A stretch of DNA of 42,308 bases from CAZEYT01 sp964516295 (GTDB lineage: Bacteria > Verrucomicrobiota > Verrucomicrobiia > Chthoniobacterales > Terrimicrobiaceae), in contig CAZEYT010000017.1 of assembly GCA_964516295.1 (NCBI GenBank), positions 1 through 42,308 of the forward strand. Reading direction: 5' to 3'. Positions 1 through 8,182 of this stretch are shown here, piece by piece; within the stretch, counting starts at the first letter, position 1; every line of letters starts with the position of its first letter. Below the pieces are notes generated by a model. That model saw only the letters and a program-made list of their open reading frames with translations. It made no database searches and had not been told where the DNA came from. Both the position numbers and the translations under genes were made by a program.

Positions 1-142
1 AGCGCTGAAAGCATCTAAGCGCCAAGCCTCTCCCAAGATGAGATCTCCCTGAAGAGTCGTGGAAGACCACCACGTTGATAGGTCGCGGGTATAAGCGCAG
101 TAATGTGTTCAGCTTAGCGATACTAATACTCGTTCGGCTTTT
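1..142 (+). rRNA. 23S ribosomal RNA, 3' end (partial)
   Basis: The window opens inside the last helices of 23S rRNA. The stretch AGCGCTGAAAGCATCTAAGC at the very start and the following CCAAGCC...CAAGATGAGAT block are conserved near the 3' end of bacterial 23S. The 3' terminus is placed at about 142 by where the conserved sequence stops; it is an estimate. About 175 bases of spacer follow before 5S, with no tRNA seen in it. Confidence 0.93.
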
Positions 143-316
143 TTCTCCATCTTACAGCTTGTCGCTGGGAAGATGTCATTATTCCCCTTCATTTGCAGTT
201 TTCAGAGAATGGTGTCCCGTAGTTGGGGCCTGTTGTTCTTTTCAATTCTGGCAGTGAATGGTCTCCAGACACACGACAATCTGGAATTTTCGATCTGATG
301 TTCGAGATTTCCGTCG

Positions 317-430
317 TCTGGTGATCCTGCGCAGTGGTCCCACCCGTTCCCATTCCGAACACGGAAGTGAAACGCTGCTGAGCCGATGGTAGTGCATCTA
401 TAGGTTGTGCGAGAGTAGGTCGTTGCCAGT
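317..430 (+). rRNA. 5S ribosomal RNA
   Basis: The conserved 5S core CCCATTCCGAACACGGAAG lies at about 349-367, followed by the usual GCCGATGGTAGT segment near 382-393 and GAGAGTAGG near 411-419. The ends are set by pairing of CTGGTGAT at about 318 with GTTGCCAG at about 422-429, which forms helix I. It follows the 23S in the usual operon order, and a strong terminator lies directly downstream. Confidence 0.93.
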
Positions 431-433
431 GTT

Positions 434-474
434 ATGCCCGGTATCTTGGAAACAAGGTGCCGGGCATTTTTTTT
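434..474 (+). terminator. Rho-independent terminator of the rRNA operon
   Basis: A 14-bp stem (434-447 with 454-467, two G-U pairs) closes a six-base loop and runs into eight T residues (467-474). It begins four bases after the end of 5S, so it terminates the rRNA transcript. A second smaller dyad, GGGCATT/AATGCCC at about 482-498, follows without a T-run. The remaining bases to 708, between this and the end of the convergent helicase gene, hold no gene I can support. Confidence 0.87.
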
Positions 475-708
475 ACTTATCGGGCATTACCAATGCCCCG
501 TTGTATTGCCAACTCGGTTACCCGGTCGAGTTGCTTGGAGTTGCTGCCACTTCGAAAGCCCGACGGAAGGCTTGAATGGCGGAACGCGCTGGTCGAATGG
601 GGAGAAAGGCAATCTGAATGTTCTTTGTTTCCGCGGAGCGTGATGAGCCCGGTTTCATCTGAGACGCCTCAAACCCCGGATTCCTTGTCCACCCGGGCAG
701 CCAACTCC

Positions 709-2406
709 TCAACCTCGAGATTTTTTGTTCAGACGTCCCGGAGATGTTGCGAGGGACACTGAAATCCGTCCTCCGTCAGAATCCACCTCCCGCGGCCCGC
801 TCCGGAGGATATCAAGAAATTGTTGGGGAATCTGGGCAAAGGATTGCCCGATGGAGAGGTCGATGATGCCGACCGAGCGACCCGGGAGGCCGAGGGTGTC
901 TTCGAGGATGGCGATGATTTCGCGTGGGCCGATGCGGCTTTCGCGGCCGACGTTAAGGCGCACCCACTGCATACCGCGGGAGGGGGGACGAAGCTGAACC
1001 GGTGGCGCTTCCTCCCGGCGCGCAGACTGGTCCCCGCGCTCGTGGCGATCACTCCGAACTTCCTTCCCAGCGTTCGGGAAATCTTTGGGAGCAGGCTTGA
1101 CGGGAGCTGTGTCGTCAGGCGACCCGGTCAGAAGCTGGATGGCCGCGGCGGCGATGTCGGTGGAATCAAAACTCTCTTCAAGCAGTCGCTCGACGAGTGA
1201 TTTGGCACCTGCAAATTTTCCGGCCGAGAGAATCTCGCGGAGGCGTTCCAGCAAGGCGTCGCCCCGTTTTTCTTCGACCTGATCAGCGGTCGGGATCGTT
1301 CCACGGCGGATCTTGGTTTTGGTGAAGCGCTCGATGAAGTTGAGTTTGTAGAGATCGCGGCCCGCGGCAAAGGTTACGGCCATGCCCCGGCGTCCGGCGC
1401 GGCCGGTGCGGCCGATGCGATGGACGTAGTCCTCCGCGTCGTAAGGCAGGTCGTAATTCACGACAAGTTCCAAGTCGTCGACATCGATTCCGCGTGCGGC
1501 GACGTCGGTGGCGACGAGAAACTCGAATTCGGCCTTTTTGAACTTGTTCATCACACGGGTACGCTGGGCCTGTGCGATGCCGCCGTGGAGGCGGTCGGCA
1601 GAGAATCCTTGGGCGATGAGATTGTCGGCCAGTTCATCCACAAGACGCTGGGTATTGCAAAAAATGATGCCGAGTTTGAACGAGTGGAAATCGATGAGCC
1701 GGAGGAGGGCTTCGAATTTCATCCGGGGTTGGACTTCAAAATACCACTGCTCGACGGTGGGAACCGTAAGTTCCTTTTGCTCAATGCGGACGCTCTGAGG
1801 GTCTTTCGAGTGGCGGCCGATGATGTCGCGGATCTGTTTGGAGACGGTGGCGGAGAAAAAGACGGTCTGGCGCCCGGCAGGTGTGGCGCTGAGAATTCGC
1901 TCGATGTCCTCGCGGAAACCCATGTCGAGCATGCGGTCGGTCTCGTCGAGCACAACCATGCGCACGGCGTCGAGTCGGAGCGTGCCGCGGTCGAGGTGGT
2001 CGATGATCCGGCCCGGCGTGCCGATGACGATCTGAACGCCCTTCTTGAGCTCGAAGAACTGACGTTCGTACGAAGCACCGCCGTAAATCGGCACGGTGTG
2101 AATGCCTTTCTTGTAGGCAGACAATTTGTGCACTTCATCAGCGACCTGGGTAGCCAGTTCGCGGGTGGGACAGAGGATCAGAACTTGGACATCGCGCGAG
2201 TGGGGGTCACATTTTTGGATGGCCGGAATGGCAAACGCAGCGGTTTTTCCAGAACCGGTTTGGGATTGTCCCACGACGTCGTGACCGGCGAGGAGGACGG
2301 GGATGGCGGCGGCCTGAATGGGCGACGCTTCTTCAAATCCCAGCGCCTCGACGGCTTTCAGGATCTCCGGCGGCAGGCCGAGGACGGCAAATGTTGGCTT
2401 TTCCAT
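709..2406 (-). CDS. DEAD-box ATP-dependent RNA helicase with C-terminal DbpA-type RNA-binding domain
   Basis: A 565-residue RNA helicase that unwinds RNA duplexes using ATP, probably in ribosome assembly or cold adaptation. Motifs in order: Q motif around residue 31, Walker A QTGSGKT at 49-55, PTRELA near 80-85, TPGR near 130, motif II at 154-157, SAT at 185-187, ARGID and HRIGRTGR further on. Motif II reads DETD rather than DEAD. A basic, low-complexity linker leads to a C-terminal domain of about 85 residues (479 on) resembling the DbpA RNA-binding fold, which in DbpA recognises 23S rRNA and in CsdA/DeaD acts more generally; I cannot choose between these. It is the last gene of a minus-strand run with the UbiA-like gene 53 bases upstream. 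Confidence 0.93.
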   Translation of the reverse strand: MEKPTFAVLGLPPEILKAVEALGFEEASPIQAAAIPVLLAGHDVVGQSQTGSGKTAAFAIPAIQKCDPHSRDVQVLILCPTRELATQVADEVHKLSAYKKGIHTVPIYGGASYERQFFELKKGVQIVIGTPGRIIDHLDRGTLRLDAVRMVVLDETDRMLDMGFREDIERILSATPAGRQTVFFSATVSKQIRDIIGRHSKDPQSVRIEQKELTVPTVEQWYFEVQPRMKFEALLRLIDFHSFKLGIIFCNTQRLVDELADNLIAQGFSADRLHGGIAQAQRTRVMNKFKKAEFEFLVATDVAARGIDVDDLELVVNYDLPYDAEDYVHRIGRTGRAGRRGMAVTFAAGRDLYKLNFIERFTKTKIRRGTIPTADQVEEKRGDALLERLREILSAGKFAGAKSLVERLLEESFDSTDIAAAAIQLLTGSPDDTAPVKPAPKDFPNAGKEVRSDRHERGDQSARREEAPPVQLRPPSRGMQWVRLNVGRESRIGPREIIAILEDTLGLPGRSVGIIDLSIGQSFAQIPQQFLDILRSGPREVDSDGGRISVSLATSPGRLNKKSRG

Positions 2407-2459
2407 CGCTTGTCCTTATCCGGCCCGGAGCGATCCGTCACGGGCTCATTGGCTTCGAG

Positions 2460-3269
2460 CTAAAAAGAAATGCCCGGAGCGACGAGCAATGGGGCAAGGA
2501 GAGCGGCGTCTGCCAGAGCACCATGCGTATCGGGAGCAAGGTGACGCCGCCCGATGGAAACAGCGCCGAGGGCGAGCGTTGAGACGGCCAGGGCGGGCGG
2601 ACCATGGAAGGCGGTGGATGCGGCAACAGCAACGAAGGCAGGAATCAAAAGCGAATTGGCACCGGACCCGCTTCCGCCAAGGCGGGTTTCGGCAAGCATG
2701 CACTCGAAGGCGTTTGCCGAGAAAAGGCCGATCCCGCCCACGAGGACGGGCAGACCCGACCAACCGGTCGCGATCACGGCGGGAAAGGAAACGCCGAGAA
2801 AAAAGATCGTGCCGAGCGCGATGGCCCGGTAAGCGTGGCATTCGGCGGTTCGGAAACGAACCCGTGCCGCGTAGTAACCGAGGCAAAGCAACGCCACGCC
2901 CGCGCCCGCAAGAAGCGTCCCGACTGGAAGAGCCTGCAGAGCGAAACCGGCCGCGACAATCAGACATATGGTTCCGAGCGTGGCCAGCGTCCGCCCGTGT
3001 TCGCGGGAAAACGTATGTCGCCGCGAGGGAAAGGCCGAGGGATCGTCCCGTCGCCCGTCCCACACGCGGTCGAGCAGGTAAATCCCCCAGACCGAAAAAA
3101 ACAAAACCAAGGAAATCTTGAAGTCCGCCGACAAACCTACTGCGCGGGCACTTACGCCGTGCCATAGCACGGCGATCGCCGCCACATCCAACCCCACGAG
3201 ATGCGGAGCGAGCCAGGGCCGCCGAAAGGTTGCTCGCGGGAAGGACGCCGGAAGCACGCCGTCTTTCAC
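2460..3269 (-). CDS. UbiA-like integral membrane protein
   Basis: A 269-residue hydrophobic protein with about eight predicted membrane segments. The only motif resembling polyprenyl (UbiA-type) transferases is DRVWD (DxxxD form) preceded by YLL at about residues 65-72, the place where these enzymes bind the prenyl diphosphate through magnesium. The second Asp-rich motif of typical UbiA members is not visible: the matching region has SANAFECMLAE. It may therefore be a divergent transferase or an inactive relative. It lies 22 bases downstream of the prepilin-like gene and upstream of the helicase on the same strand; the context gives no substrate. Confidence 0.6.
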   Translation of the reverse strand: MKDGVLPASFPRATFRRPWLAPHLVGLDVAAIAVLWHGVSARAVGLSADFKISLVLFFSVWGIYLLDRVWDGRRDDPSAFPSRRHTFSREHGRTLATLGTICLIVAAGFALQALPVGTLLAGAGVALLCLGYYAARVRFRTAECHAYRAIALGTIFFLGVSFPAVIATGWSGLPVLVGGIGLFSANAFECMLAETRLGGSGSGANSLLIPAFVAVAASTAFHGPPALAVSTLALGAVSIGRRHLAPDTHGALADAALLAPLLVAPGISF

Positions 3270-3291
3270 ACAGGAAAAACGGGCAAAGCCG

Positions 3292-3957
3292 TCATGGATT
3301 GAACGACGTCTCCGTTCCTTCGTAAGTCGTCGTCATCAAGGTCGGATCGTAATTGCGGAACGCCGCGGCATGTCCATCGGCGAAAAACAACTGGCGTTTC
3401 GTCGATGAAGGGGTGGTGGACCCATTGAAAGATGGTTCTCTCGAGAAGTTGTCAGGATCGGCGTCTTCCGGAGGAAAAGTCACGGCTCCGATCTCCCCGA
3501 CGAGAATATAGCGCGACGGGCTGGCGACGCGGGAGAGAATGACCGGCTGGAAGGCGACGGCTTCACCGGCTGCATTGGCTGCCACGTAGGCGGCGCGACC
3601 GCCGAGATAGTAGGAAACTTCCTCACTGGCCTGAGCGCGTGGCTTTCGGAAAACCCGCCAGTCGGATTGCACGATGGGAGCGATTTGTTCGGTCCAAGCG
3701 GGTTGGCCCGTGGTGGGGTCGGTTTCGTTCCGGCGAATCACCCCGCCGGCCGTGGGCGTGCGCCCGTTGTTTTCCCCGGCAAATTGAAGCACCGCCGAGC
3801 CAATTTGGCGGAGGTTGGAGGTATTGCGAGCCTGCTCGGCGTCACCGCGGATCTTCGAGATGACCGGGACAAGCAGCGCAGAAAGAACACCGATGATGGC
3901 GATGACAATCAGAAGTTCGATCAAGGTAAACCCCCGGTGGCGGAACGTAGTGCTCAT
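3292..3957 (-). CDS. Prepilin-type N-terminal cleavage/methylation domain protein
   Basis: A 221-residue type II secretion/type IV pilin-like protein. A short basic leader ends in the prepilin peptidase site RGFTLIE at residues 8-14, followed by a hydrophobic helix (about 13-35). The C-terminal part contains FFADGHAAAF, the DGH-type motif common in the abundant PVC-group pseudopilin-like proteins (DUF1559-like). Such proteins are made as membrane precursors, cleaved by prepilin peptidase, and probably reach the periplasm or cell surface; the function of the family is unknown. The first gene of a minus-strand run, divergent from the GNAT-like gene with 145 bases between them. Confidence 0.88.
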   Translation of the reverse strand: MSTTFRHRGFTLIELLIVIAIIGVLSALLVPVISKIRGDAEQARNTSNLRQIGSAVLQFAGENNGRTPTAGGVIRRNETDPTTGQPAWTEQIAPIVQSDWRVFRKPRAQASEEVSYYLGGRAAYVAANAAGEAVAFQPVILSRVASPSRYILVGEIGAVTFPPEDADPDNFSREPSFNGSTTPSSTKRQLFFADGHAAAFRNYDPTLMTTTYEGTETSFNP

Positions 3958-4102
3958 CAGTCAGGAACTATATCATGGGATGCAAGCCAGCACAGTTGCG
4001 AATCCGTTGCAGGGTTGTTGGCGGCGGACTTTGCGGGCCTTACCCGGATCTCTGCGCCGGGAAGTTCTTGTCCTTCAGAAAACGCCCCGTAGTTTCCTGG
4101 GA

Positions 4103-5230
4103 ATGAACGGGGCTTTGGAAATTGTGCCGTGCCGGACACCCTCGGAGTGGCGGCGTTTTGAGCGGGTCGCCGAGGAATTGCACGGGACAAATCCCGCCTT
4201 TGTTCCGCCGTTCCCGGGAAGTGTGGCGAAGTATCTCTCGCCAAAATCGGCCTTTCACGTGCGTCATGGCACGATTTACCCCTTCCTCGCCCGGAAAAAC
4301 GGTCGATCGGTCGGGCGCATTGCGGCAGTGATCAATCGTTCGCATAATGACCTCTACTGCGACCGCACCGGATTCTTCGGCTTCTTCGAGTGTGAGGACG
4401 ACCCGGCGACGGCGCGGGCTTTGTTTGATGCCGCCTTTGCGGTTCTTCGCGAGGCCGGGATGGACAGCGTCCGCGGGCCTTACAATCCTTCGATCAATGA
4501 TGAGTGCGGGTTGTTGGCGAATGCTTTTGAAAAACCGCCGTTCATTGGTCTGACCTGGAATCCGGCCTATTACAAGCCGCTCCTCGAATCGAGCGGTCTG
4601 GCAGCCGTTCGCGTGCTGCATTGCATGAATCTGCCGATGCACCGGCTTCCGGCTCCGGAGCGGCTGGGGAAAATTGTCGGTCACATCGCGCGCAGATCGC
4701 GGCTCACGATGCGGACGATGGATTTTTCGCGACTGGACGAGGAGCTGTCCATCGTGCGCGAGGTTTACAATGCCACGCTGGAGAGAAACTGGGGATTCGT
4801 ACCCATCTCGCAGGAGGATCTTACCGCGGCGGCGGCGGACATCCGGGCGATTGCCGATCCCAAATTGCTCCTTATAGCCGAACTCGACGGTCGCGATGCC
4901 GGGGTGGCCCTCACGTTGCCGAATTTCAACGAGATCCTGGTCCGGACGAAATCCACGCCGCATTGGCTGCGACTTCCACACATTTTCTGGCTGATGAAAA
5001 CCCACCGGATCGACTCATGCCGGCAGAGTGTGCTCGGGGTGGTGCCGTCGTGCCGCGACAGGGGCCTCCACGCCTGGCTCATCTACGAGCAATTTGTCCG
5101 CGCCAAGGAGCGTTACGCCAATGCCACGCTCGGATGGATGGAGGAAAACAACGCCGAGATTTTGAAAAACTGCGAGCTGGTCGGTGGCGAATACGAACGG
5201 CGGTGGGAGCTTTTCGAACGCTCGCTTTAG
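4103..5230 (+). CDS. GNAT-fold N-acetyltransferase-like protein of unknown substrate
   Basis: A 375-residue soluble protein. The early part (VPPFPGSVAKYLSPK, then GRIAAVINRSHND, then GFFGFFECEDD) matches the pattern of a two-lobed acyltransferase-like family with GNAT folds found in diverse bacteria; I do not know its substrate. The start is taken at the ATG of 4103 because conserved-looking sequence begins there and earlier starts would run into the divergent prepilin-like gene; an in-frame ATG near 3975 is possible. A 7-bp dyad spans the stop codon. The next gene begins 71 bases on. Confidence 0.72.
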   Translation: MNGALEIVPCRTPSEWRRFERVAEELHGTNPAFVPPFPGSVAKYLSPKSAFHVRHGTIYPFLARKNGRSVGRIAAVINRSHNDLYCDRTGFFGFFECEDDPATARALFDAAFAVLREAGMDSVRGPYNPSINDECGLLANAFEKPPFIGLTWNPAYYKPLLESSGLAAVRVLHCMNLPMHRLPAPERLGKIVGHIARRSRLTMRTMDFSRLDEELSIVREVYNATLERNWGFVPISQEDLTAAAADIRAIADPKLLLIAELDGRDAGVALTLPNFNEILVRTKSTPHWLRLPHIFWLMKTHRIDSCRQSVLGVVPSCRDRGLHAWLIYEQFVRAKERYANATLGWMEENNAEILKNCELVGGEYERRWELFERSL

Positions 5231-5301
5231 CGAGCCATGCAAGGATGGGCAAGATCACATCTTGCGCAGCGGAGGGTGAGCCGTATGATCGACGCAACGT
5301 C

Positions 5302-5649
5302 ATGGGAAAGTTGAGCACGCATGTTCTCGACACGGCGCACGGTTGTCCGGCCGCCGGCGTGATGGTGACCCTTGGACGCCGTTCGGGCGGGAGATTTGAG
5401 GAGATTGTTCGCATGGTGACGAATGCAGATGGTCGCACGGATGCGCCGCTGCTGGCCGGGGATGCTTTTCAAGCCGGCGAGTATGAAATGATTTTTTCGG
5501 TGGGCCCGTATTTTGCGGCTCGGGGCGTGGCACAGCCCGGTTTTCTCGGCGAGGTGCCGGTTCGATTTTTCATCGCAGATGCAGCGGCGTCGTATCACAT
5601 CCCGCTTCTCTGCTCTCCATGGGCGTATCAGACGTATCGAGGCAGTTGA
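5302..5649 (+). CDS. uraH: 5-hydroxyisourate hydrolase (transthyretin-like)
   Basis: A 115-residue enzyme that hydrolyses 5-hydroxyisourate, the uricase product, to OHCU in purine breakdown. The N-terminal signature STHVLDTAHG with its catalytic His and the C-terminal tetrapeptide YRGS, preceded by the HIPLLCSPW block, are the two family fingerprints. No signal peptide, so cytoplasmic. The length is typical. The start is chosen at the ATG before GKLSTHVLD, since sequence further upstream does not match the family. The 3' end overlaps the next gene by 31 bases, pointing to coupled expression. Uricase and OHCU decarboxylase are absent from the window. Confidence 0.95.
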   Translation: MGKLSTHVLDTAHGCPAAGVMVTLGRRSGGRFEEIVRMVTNADGRTDAPLLAGDAFQAGEYEMIFSVGPYFAARGVAQPGFLGEVPVRFFIADAAASYHIPLLCSPWAYQTYRGS

Positions 5650-6833
5650 GCGCTACGGGGATGATCGAGGCGTTGGCGGGCATCACCGATGAGCCGCCGG
5701 GGCTGACGCGTACATTTCTCTCCGCGGGTGCGGCGCGGGCGCGGACGTTGGTGGCCGGCTGGATGCATGAGGCCGGGTTGGAGGTTTTCGAAGACGCGGT
5801 GGGCAATCTGATCGGTCGCCGCTCCTGTCGTTTGGCCGGGGCTCCGGTCGTGGCAAGCGGATCGCATCTGGACACGGTTCGGAATGCCGGGCGTTTTGAC
5901 GGAGCGATGGGGATTGTCGTGGCGCTGCGGGCGGCAGCTGCTGTTCGGGACGTGGAGCTGCCGTATCACCTCGAAGTCGTTGCTTTCTCGGATGAGGAAG
6001 GGGTGCGTTTTCAGTCGACGTATCTCGGCAGCCGGTTCTATGCGGGGGATGGGTCGGTGACGACGATGGCGGTTCGCGATGCCGGGGGCATCTCCATTGC
6101 CGAAGCCGTGGCGGGGCACGAGCCGGAATTCCCGCCCCCGCCGTCTCGCCGTCTCGCGGCTTACGTCGAGGCCCACATCGAGCAGGGGCCCGTGTTGGAA
6201 AACGAAAACCGGGCTCTCGGTGTGGTCACGGGAATCTCTGGCCAGACGCGCCTGCGAATCACTGTTTGCGGTGTGACGGGACATGCCGGAACGGTGCCGA
6301 TGCGATTGCGGCGCGATGCCCTGGCTGGCGCGGCTGAGATTGTCGTGGCCATTGAATCTCTGGCCCGGGCAACCGAGGGATCCGTAGCGACCGTCGGCTG
6401 TCTGGAAATCGACCGTGCGGCCTCGAATGTGATCCCGGGGCTGGTCACGTTTTCCGTGGACATCCGCGATGCGGACGACGACCGGCGTGCGCGATTGGTC
6501 GGGGCGGTCCGAAAACGGATTGCGACCGTCTGCGCGGGGCGTGGGCTGCGGTCGGACGAGGAGTTACTTTTGGAAGCCCCGGCCGTTCCGTGCGATCCCG
6601 CCATTGGGGAGCACCTTTCCGACTTGGTCGCGGAGCAGGAGGGACTCTGTCCGCAAATGGTGAGCGGGGCCGGGCATGATGCCGCGGCGATGGCCGGCGT
6701 CGCGCGGGTCGGAATGCTGTTCGTGCGCTGTCGCGGCGGAGTGAGTCATCACCCGGATGAATTCGCCGCGGCCGACGATATCGAGTGTGCGATTGATGTG
6801 CTGACGCGGTTTTTCCGGGAGTTCCAGCCATGA
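5619..6833 (+). CDS. allC: Allantoate amidohydrolase / M20-family Zn-dependent hydrolase
   Basis: A 404-residue M20-type metallohydrolase. The metal-ligand segments GSHLDTVRNAGRFDG (residues 81-95, with His83 and Asp94) and FSDEEGVRF (about 123-131) are present, as is EAHIEQGP, typical of the allantoate amidohydrolase/N-carbamoyl-amino-acid hydrolase group. The neighbouring allantoinase and uraH favour allantoate (releasing ammonia, CO2 and ureidoglycine) over a beta-ureidopropionase or carbamoylase role. Its ATG lies inside uraH (31-base overlap); ATG at 5661 is an alternative start. Its stop overlaps the allB start as ATGA. Confidence 0.88.
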   Translation: MGVSDVSRQLSATGMIEALAGITDEPPGLTRTFLSAGAARARTLVAGWMHEAGLEVFEDAVGNLIGRRSCRLAGAPVVASGSHLDTVRNAGRFDGAMGIVVALRAAAAVRDVELPYHLEVVAFSDEEGVRFQSTYLGSRFYAGDGSVTTMAVRDAGGISIAEAVAGHEPEFPPPPSRRLAAYVEAHIEQGPVLENENRALGVVTGISGQTRLRITVCGVTGHAGTVPMRLRRDALAGAAEIVVAIESLARATEGSVATVGCLEIDRAASNVIPGLVTFSVDIRDADDDRRARLVGAVRKRIATVCAGRGLRSDEELLLEAPAVPCDPAIGEHLSDLVAEQEGLCPQMVSGAGHDAAAMAGVARVGMLFVRCRGGVSHHPDEFAAADDIECAIDVLTRFFREFQP

Positions 6834-8182
6834 CCTTTTTGTTACGGGACGGACAACTCGTGACGTCGGCCGGCGTCGTTCGCGCGGATCTTGCGCTGGA
6901 GGAGGACCGGATTGTCGAAATCGCGGCAAGCATTCGCGGACGGACGGGTGAGGAACTCGATTTGCGGGGAGCTTTTGTTTTCCCGGGGTTTGTCGACGCC
7001 CACGTGCATTTCAACGAACCCGGTCGAGCGGATTGGGAGGGAATCACCAGCGGATCCCGGGCGTTTTCTGTGGGTGGTGGGACGGTCTTTTGTGACATGC
7101 CGCTCAACTCCGATCCTCCCGTGCTTTCGGCGGTGGAATTGATGCGGAAGCGGGCGGTGGCTGAGGAAAAATCGGTCACGGACTTTGCGCTTTGGGGCGG
7201 GCTGTGTCCGGGAACGACCGATCGAATTCCCGAGATGGCGGCGGCGGGGGCGATGGGATTCAAGGCGTTTCTCTGTGCGAGCGGGATCGAGGAATTTCCA
7301 GCGGCGGATGCCAGGACCCTTCGCGAAGGCATGCGGCGGGCTGCGGAGGTTGGGTTGCCGGTGGGTGTTCATGCAGAGGATCCGGCAGTCCTTGCCGAGG
7401 CAGCAAGGTTGCGGAGCGATGAGTCGCTCCGGAGTTTTTTTGCGACCCGCCCGAAGGAGGCCGAGGTTGCCGCGGTGCGCATGGCGTGCGAAGTGGCCGG
7501 GGAGACCGGTGCCGCGCTTCATGTGGTGCATGTCACCTGCCTGGAGGCACTGGAGGCCATCGATGCAGCGAAGGCGGCGGGGGTGGATGTCACGGCGGAG
7601 ACGTGTCCGCACTATTTGTTGTTCGATGCCGACGCGGCCGGGCGCATCGGGGCCCGGGCGAAGTGCGCGCCGCCCCTGCGCGAGGCGGCGGATGTTGAAG
7701 CACTTTGGGCTGCGCTTGCGAAAGGACTTGTCGATACGATCGGGACCGACCATTCCCCCGCACCGCCGGAACAAAAAACGGGGATGGACTTTTTTCGCAT
7801 TTGGGGTGGGGTTTCCGGATGCCAGCACGGGCTCCCGGCATTTCTCGGGGAATGGCATCACCGCTTTCCTCACCGGCTGCCTGAGGCGGCTGCGTGGTTG
7901 TCGGGGACGCCCGCGCGGCGGTTTCGACTGAAGGGAAAAGGCACCATCGAAGTCGGGGCGGATGCCGATTTGACAGTCGTTGAGTTTGGAGAGCCGCGGG
8001 ATCCTGCCGTGGCGCTCTATCGTCACAAGTCCCACCTTTACGAGTTTCACCGCCCGCGCTGTGCGGTGGTGCATGTCCTCCGTCGTGGGGAATATCTTGT
8101 GCGGTCCGGATGGCCCGTCTCACCGTCCGGGCGCGGTTGTTTTCTTCAGCCCACTCTCTCCTATGTCCCGTCGCCGAAATAA
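6830..8182 (+). CDS. allB: Allantoinase
   Basis: A 450-residue amidohydrolase opening the allantoin ring to allantoate. Metal-binding HxH at residues 58-60 (DAHVHFNEPGR), a GFKAF segment supplying the likely carbamylated lysine, GVHAED, HVVHVTC and IGTDHSP follow in the family order. The NEPGR after HxH separates allantoinases and dihydroorotases from D-hydantoinases; the ureide neighbours settle it on allantoinase. Starts with ATGA overlap on allC and itself overlaps the ABC exporter start by 20 bases, so four genes read as one transcript. Confidence 0.92.
   Translation: MTFLLRDGQLVTSAGVVRADLALEEDRIVEIAASIRGRTGEELDLRGAFVFPGFVDAHVHFNEPGRADWEGITSGSRAFSVGGGTVFCDMPLNSDPPVLSAVELMRKRAVAEEKSVTDFALWGGLCPGTTDRIPEMAAAGAMGFKAFLCASGIEEFPAADARTLREGMRRAAEVGLPVGVHAEDPAVLAEAARLRSDESLRSFFATRPKEAEVAAVRMACEVAGETGAALHVVHVTCLEALEAIDAAKAAGVDVTAETCPHYLLFDADAAGRIGARAKCAPPLREAADVEALWAALAKGLVDTIGTDHSPAPPEQKTGMDFFRIWGGVSGCQHGLPAFLGEWHHRFPHRLPEAAAWLSGTPARRFRLKGKGTIEVGADADLTVVEFGEPRDPAVALYRHKSHLYEFHRPRCAVVHVLRRGEYLVRSGWPVSPSGRGCFLQPTLSYVPSPK

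Noticed and set aside
434..762. Plus-strand open frames over the 5S terminator and the end of the helicase gene
   Set aside because: They run through the rRNA terminator and opposite the real helicase reading frame, with no ribosome binding site or recognisable domain.
1420..2463. Long plus-strand frame of 347 codons
   Set aside because: It is the antisense of the DEAD-box helicase, whose motifs are unmistakable on the minus strand.
5220..5235. GCTCGCT/AGCGAGC dyad over the stop of the GNAT-like gene
   Set aside because: A short stem of seven pairs with a two-base loop and no T-run; the next gene continues on the same strand, so a terminator is unlikely.
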